Of a stretch of 64,000 bases of DNA, positions 61,972-64,000 are shown piece after piece (the first letter of the stretch is position 1; every line of letters starts with the position of its first letter). The stretch comes from Trichuris trichiura (lineage: Eukaryota; Nematoda; Enoplea; Trichinellida; Trichuridae), in assembly GCA_037903355.1 (NCBI GenBank), contig JBAJFE010000029.1:1302001-1366000 (forward strand), in the 5' to 3' direction. Made by a program: the position numbers and the translations under genes. The notes beneath the pieces are model-generated. The model worked only from the letters and a program-made list of their open reading frames with translations. It did no database searches and was not told where the DNA came from.

Positions 61972-64000
61972 GTAAGTTTCTTGCCCTGATCATGTGTAGT
62001 TTGTTCCTTTGATGTATTATAATCAGTCAGTGAAGTTCACCAATATTTGCCCTTTGCGCTTCGTAAATGTTTCTATTCATGATTGAGGCAGTGGCTGTCT
62101 TTGTGGTTCTTTCTGCAGTCTTCTTTCGTTATGCTGTTCAGTTGAAATTAGTGTGCCATCCTGCTGTTGCAGTGCAGCCTTGATGACTTCCCACGTTTTT
62201 TCTGAACTTTTATTTTATTGCTTTGGCCGTTAATAACGGTCTTGCATTGTATTCCAAGCATTAATGGGGTAACCATTTTGCGTTTTGCCTTTGACGTGCT
62301 AGCGGTAGAAACTTGTTGGTTTAGGAAAATGTCGTTTTGTGGTCACAGAAAAGGGCGCTTTTTCCGTGCTGGGCAGTTACCCCGTTGTTTAACTGATGTA
62401 ACCAGTTCCCATGAACTGTATTACTAGCTTGCTGTTGTTCGCATTGCTAAGGTGTGTATGTATTGCATTAATTGGTGCTTCTTTTCTAGTATGAGATGCG
62501 ATACGATTTTCCACTCTGTGCGTGTTTTTACTTTCCGTCGATTATTCATGTAAATATTGAGAAGCAATAAAGGAGCACGAACAAGCGATGGAAAAGTTGA
62601 CATTGAATCGCAGTTTGTTTCAGGTGTTTTGCATCGTTTCGATTCGCTTTTACTTATTCGCCACCAGCGTATTTAAAAAAGTGACTAAGGTTTGATGGTT
62701 ACGCGCAAGGAAATCCTTTGATGAATAGTCTTCAATCACGGCTGTCGATAGAGTTTCGAAAAAATGCTCTTCATCTTTTTCTTATTGAAGAAGCTAAAAT
62801 TTCACGCGGGTATCCTGCGTCAGAATGGAGTAGTTACATGTTTTCTGGTACACAACGAAATGAACCGCTGCACTTCTTATACAGTTCATTAGTTCGCTTA
62901 TTCCTTAACGGAGCTAGGCTTTAATATTATTGGTTTTTGTATGAAATGTTTAAGCCATAGATTTCTCGTCGGTTTCATTTGAGCAATAAGTATCCTTTAT
63001 TGAGGTAATGCGATGGAAGGAGTATTGTAAATGTTTCCTCTTGAAATACCATTTTTTAAAGAAGGAGGTATGTTGGTTCGGAACGATTGAAGCGGGTAGC
63101 TGAAGCGGTAGCTCTGTCGGCGAGCAGTTTAAGCTTTCTGTATGCATTTTAGCTATATCACAGGGTGGATGATTAGTTGAAATTTTTCTATTCGGTAACT
63201 CTTTAAACTGCTTCTCAAGCGGGCAGGAAATTAGACGTAGATAAGTAAATTAGATAGTTATTTGTTTAAATAGGAATGCAAAGGTTTTACGTAGTTGTCG
63301 CACAGTGCATTGATGAAATAGTGGCAAAGATTTCGGCTGAGCTGTCGGAAGCAATATAATTTGGTGGAGAGGACGCTGTCCCGTACTGAATACGATAATG
63401 TCGAACTCGTTATGCTTCGTAATAGGGAGTTCCTGTTAGAAATTTTGCCGCAGTGACTTTCTTGTCGATGACTGTTCGCAGTGAATGGCGAATACGTGGT
63501 GATGAGGATTGCGCGCAACGTGTTATTGAGAATTCAATTGATGTGCATCAGGTGCGAACTAATGCGGCGCAACATGTGAGTACATTGCCTATACAAAGTG
63601 TACCGTTGAATCAAAAAAGGGTCGAGACGCGTTGCTTTTTGACTTGAGTTTGTGTCCATTCTTTCAAGACCGAAATTATGCATGTACGGAGTGTTTGGAT
63701 GTAAGTGCAACAGAGCAGGCACATGTAGCAATAAGGAGACTAACTGTAGCTATAGTTTTAGGCACATTTGTTTGTTTGCCTAATTAGAAGCGGAGGAGTT
63801 TACGCACACATGTGCAAGTGTTTTTTCATTGTTTTTGGTAAGTAGTGCGGAGTTAAAGTGTTTCTTTTTCACGGTAAGACCGTCTCTTTGTTGGGTTGCG
63901 AACATTAGACGATGTAAGAAATAAACTTATTTTGAAATATCTATTTTTGAGCGCACTGTAGTAAAATCACTGTGTTTTTCCCTTCGGTTTAATGTTCGCT
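61972..64000. other. Right edge: probable intron sequence
   Basis: Mostly T-rich sequence with short frames. Apart from the possible exon at 63482-63551, I see no coding segment that can be tied to the exon at 61807. Confidence 0.35.

Noticed and set aside
1..64000. CRISPR arrays, operons, phage or insertion-sequence genes
   Set aside because: The DNA is intron-bearing eukaryotic sequence. I saw no regularly spaced repeats, transposase or reverse transcriptase frames, rRNA or complete tRNA genes.

Overview
The window reads as nuclear DNA of an animal, most likely a nematode. Every recognisable gene is split by introns, many of only 45-60 bp alongside a few of 1-8 kb, and splice sites and reading phase agree across dozens of exons. 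A Patched-related (PTR) gene beside a full-length ABCA transporter also fits nematodes. The mixed intron lengths and loose 3' splice sites (TAG, AAG and GAG as well as CAG) suggest an enoplean, Trichinellida-type worm rather than a Caenorhabditis-type one. That placement is inference.

Layout: (1) about 725-5313, + strand, is the C-terminal part of a RIF1-like gene whose 5' part lies outside the window; a short unassigned exon chain follows at 5804-6233. (2) 6413-23823, - strand, is one very large ABC subfamily A transporter gene (36 exons traced, two transmembrane domains and two nucleotide-binding domains); its first membrane-helix exon was not found. (3) 23824-30791 holds no gene I can support, only a hairpin-repeat cluster. 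(4) 30792-48166, + strand, is a four-exon PTR gene spread over 17 kb because of large introns. (5) About 49113-53543, - strand, is a CNK (connector enhancer of KSR) scaffold gene with SAM, CRIC, PDZ and PH domains; its extreme 3' end is unresolved. (6) 53544-56237 has no supported gene. (7) 56238-60866, - strand, is a complete two-exon lysosomal beta-mannosidase. (8) 61807-61971, + strand, is the probable first coding exon of an unidentified gene running off the right edge, head-to-head with the mannosidase.

The genes do not form a pathway. RIF1/ABCA and PTR/CNK are convergent pairs. Long imperfect inverted repeats (foldback or MITE-like) sit inside large introns of the ABCA, PTR and mannosidase genes and in the 27 kb gene-free stretch. 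The most unusual protein-level observations are an Asn in place of the switch (H-loop) His in NBD2 of the ABCA protein, two probable GC-AG introns in the same gene, and an Arg in place of the usual Gly in transmembrane helix 4 of the PTR protein.
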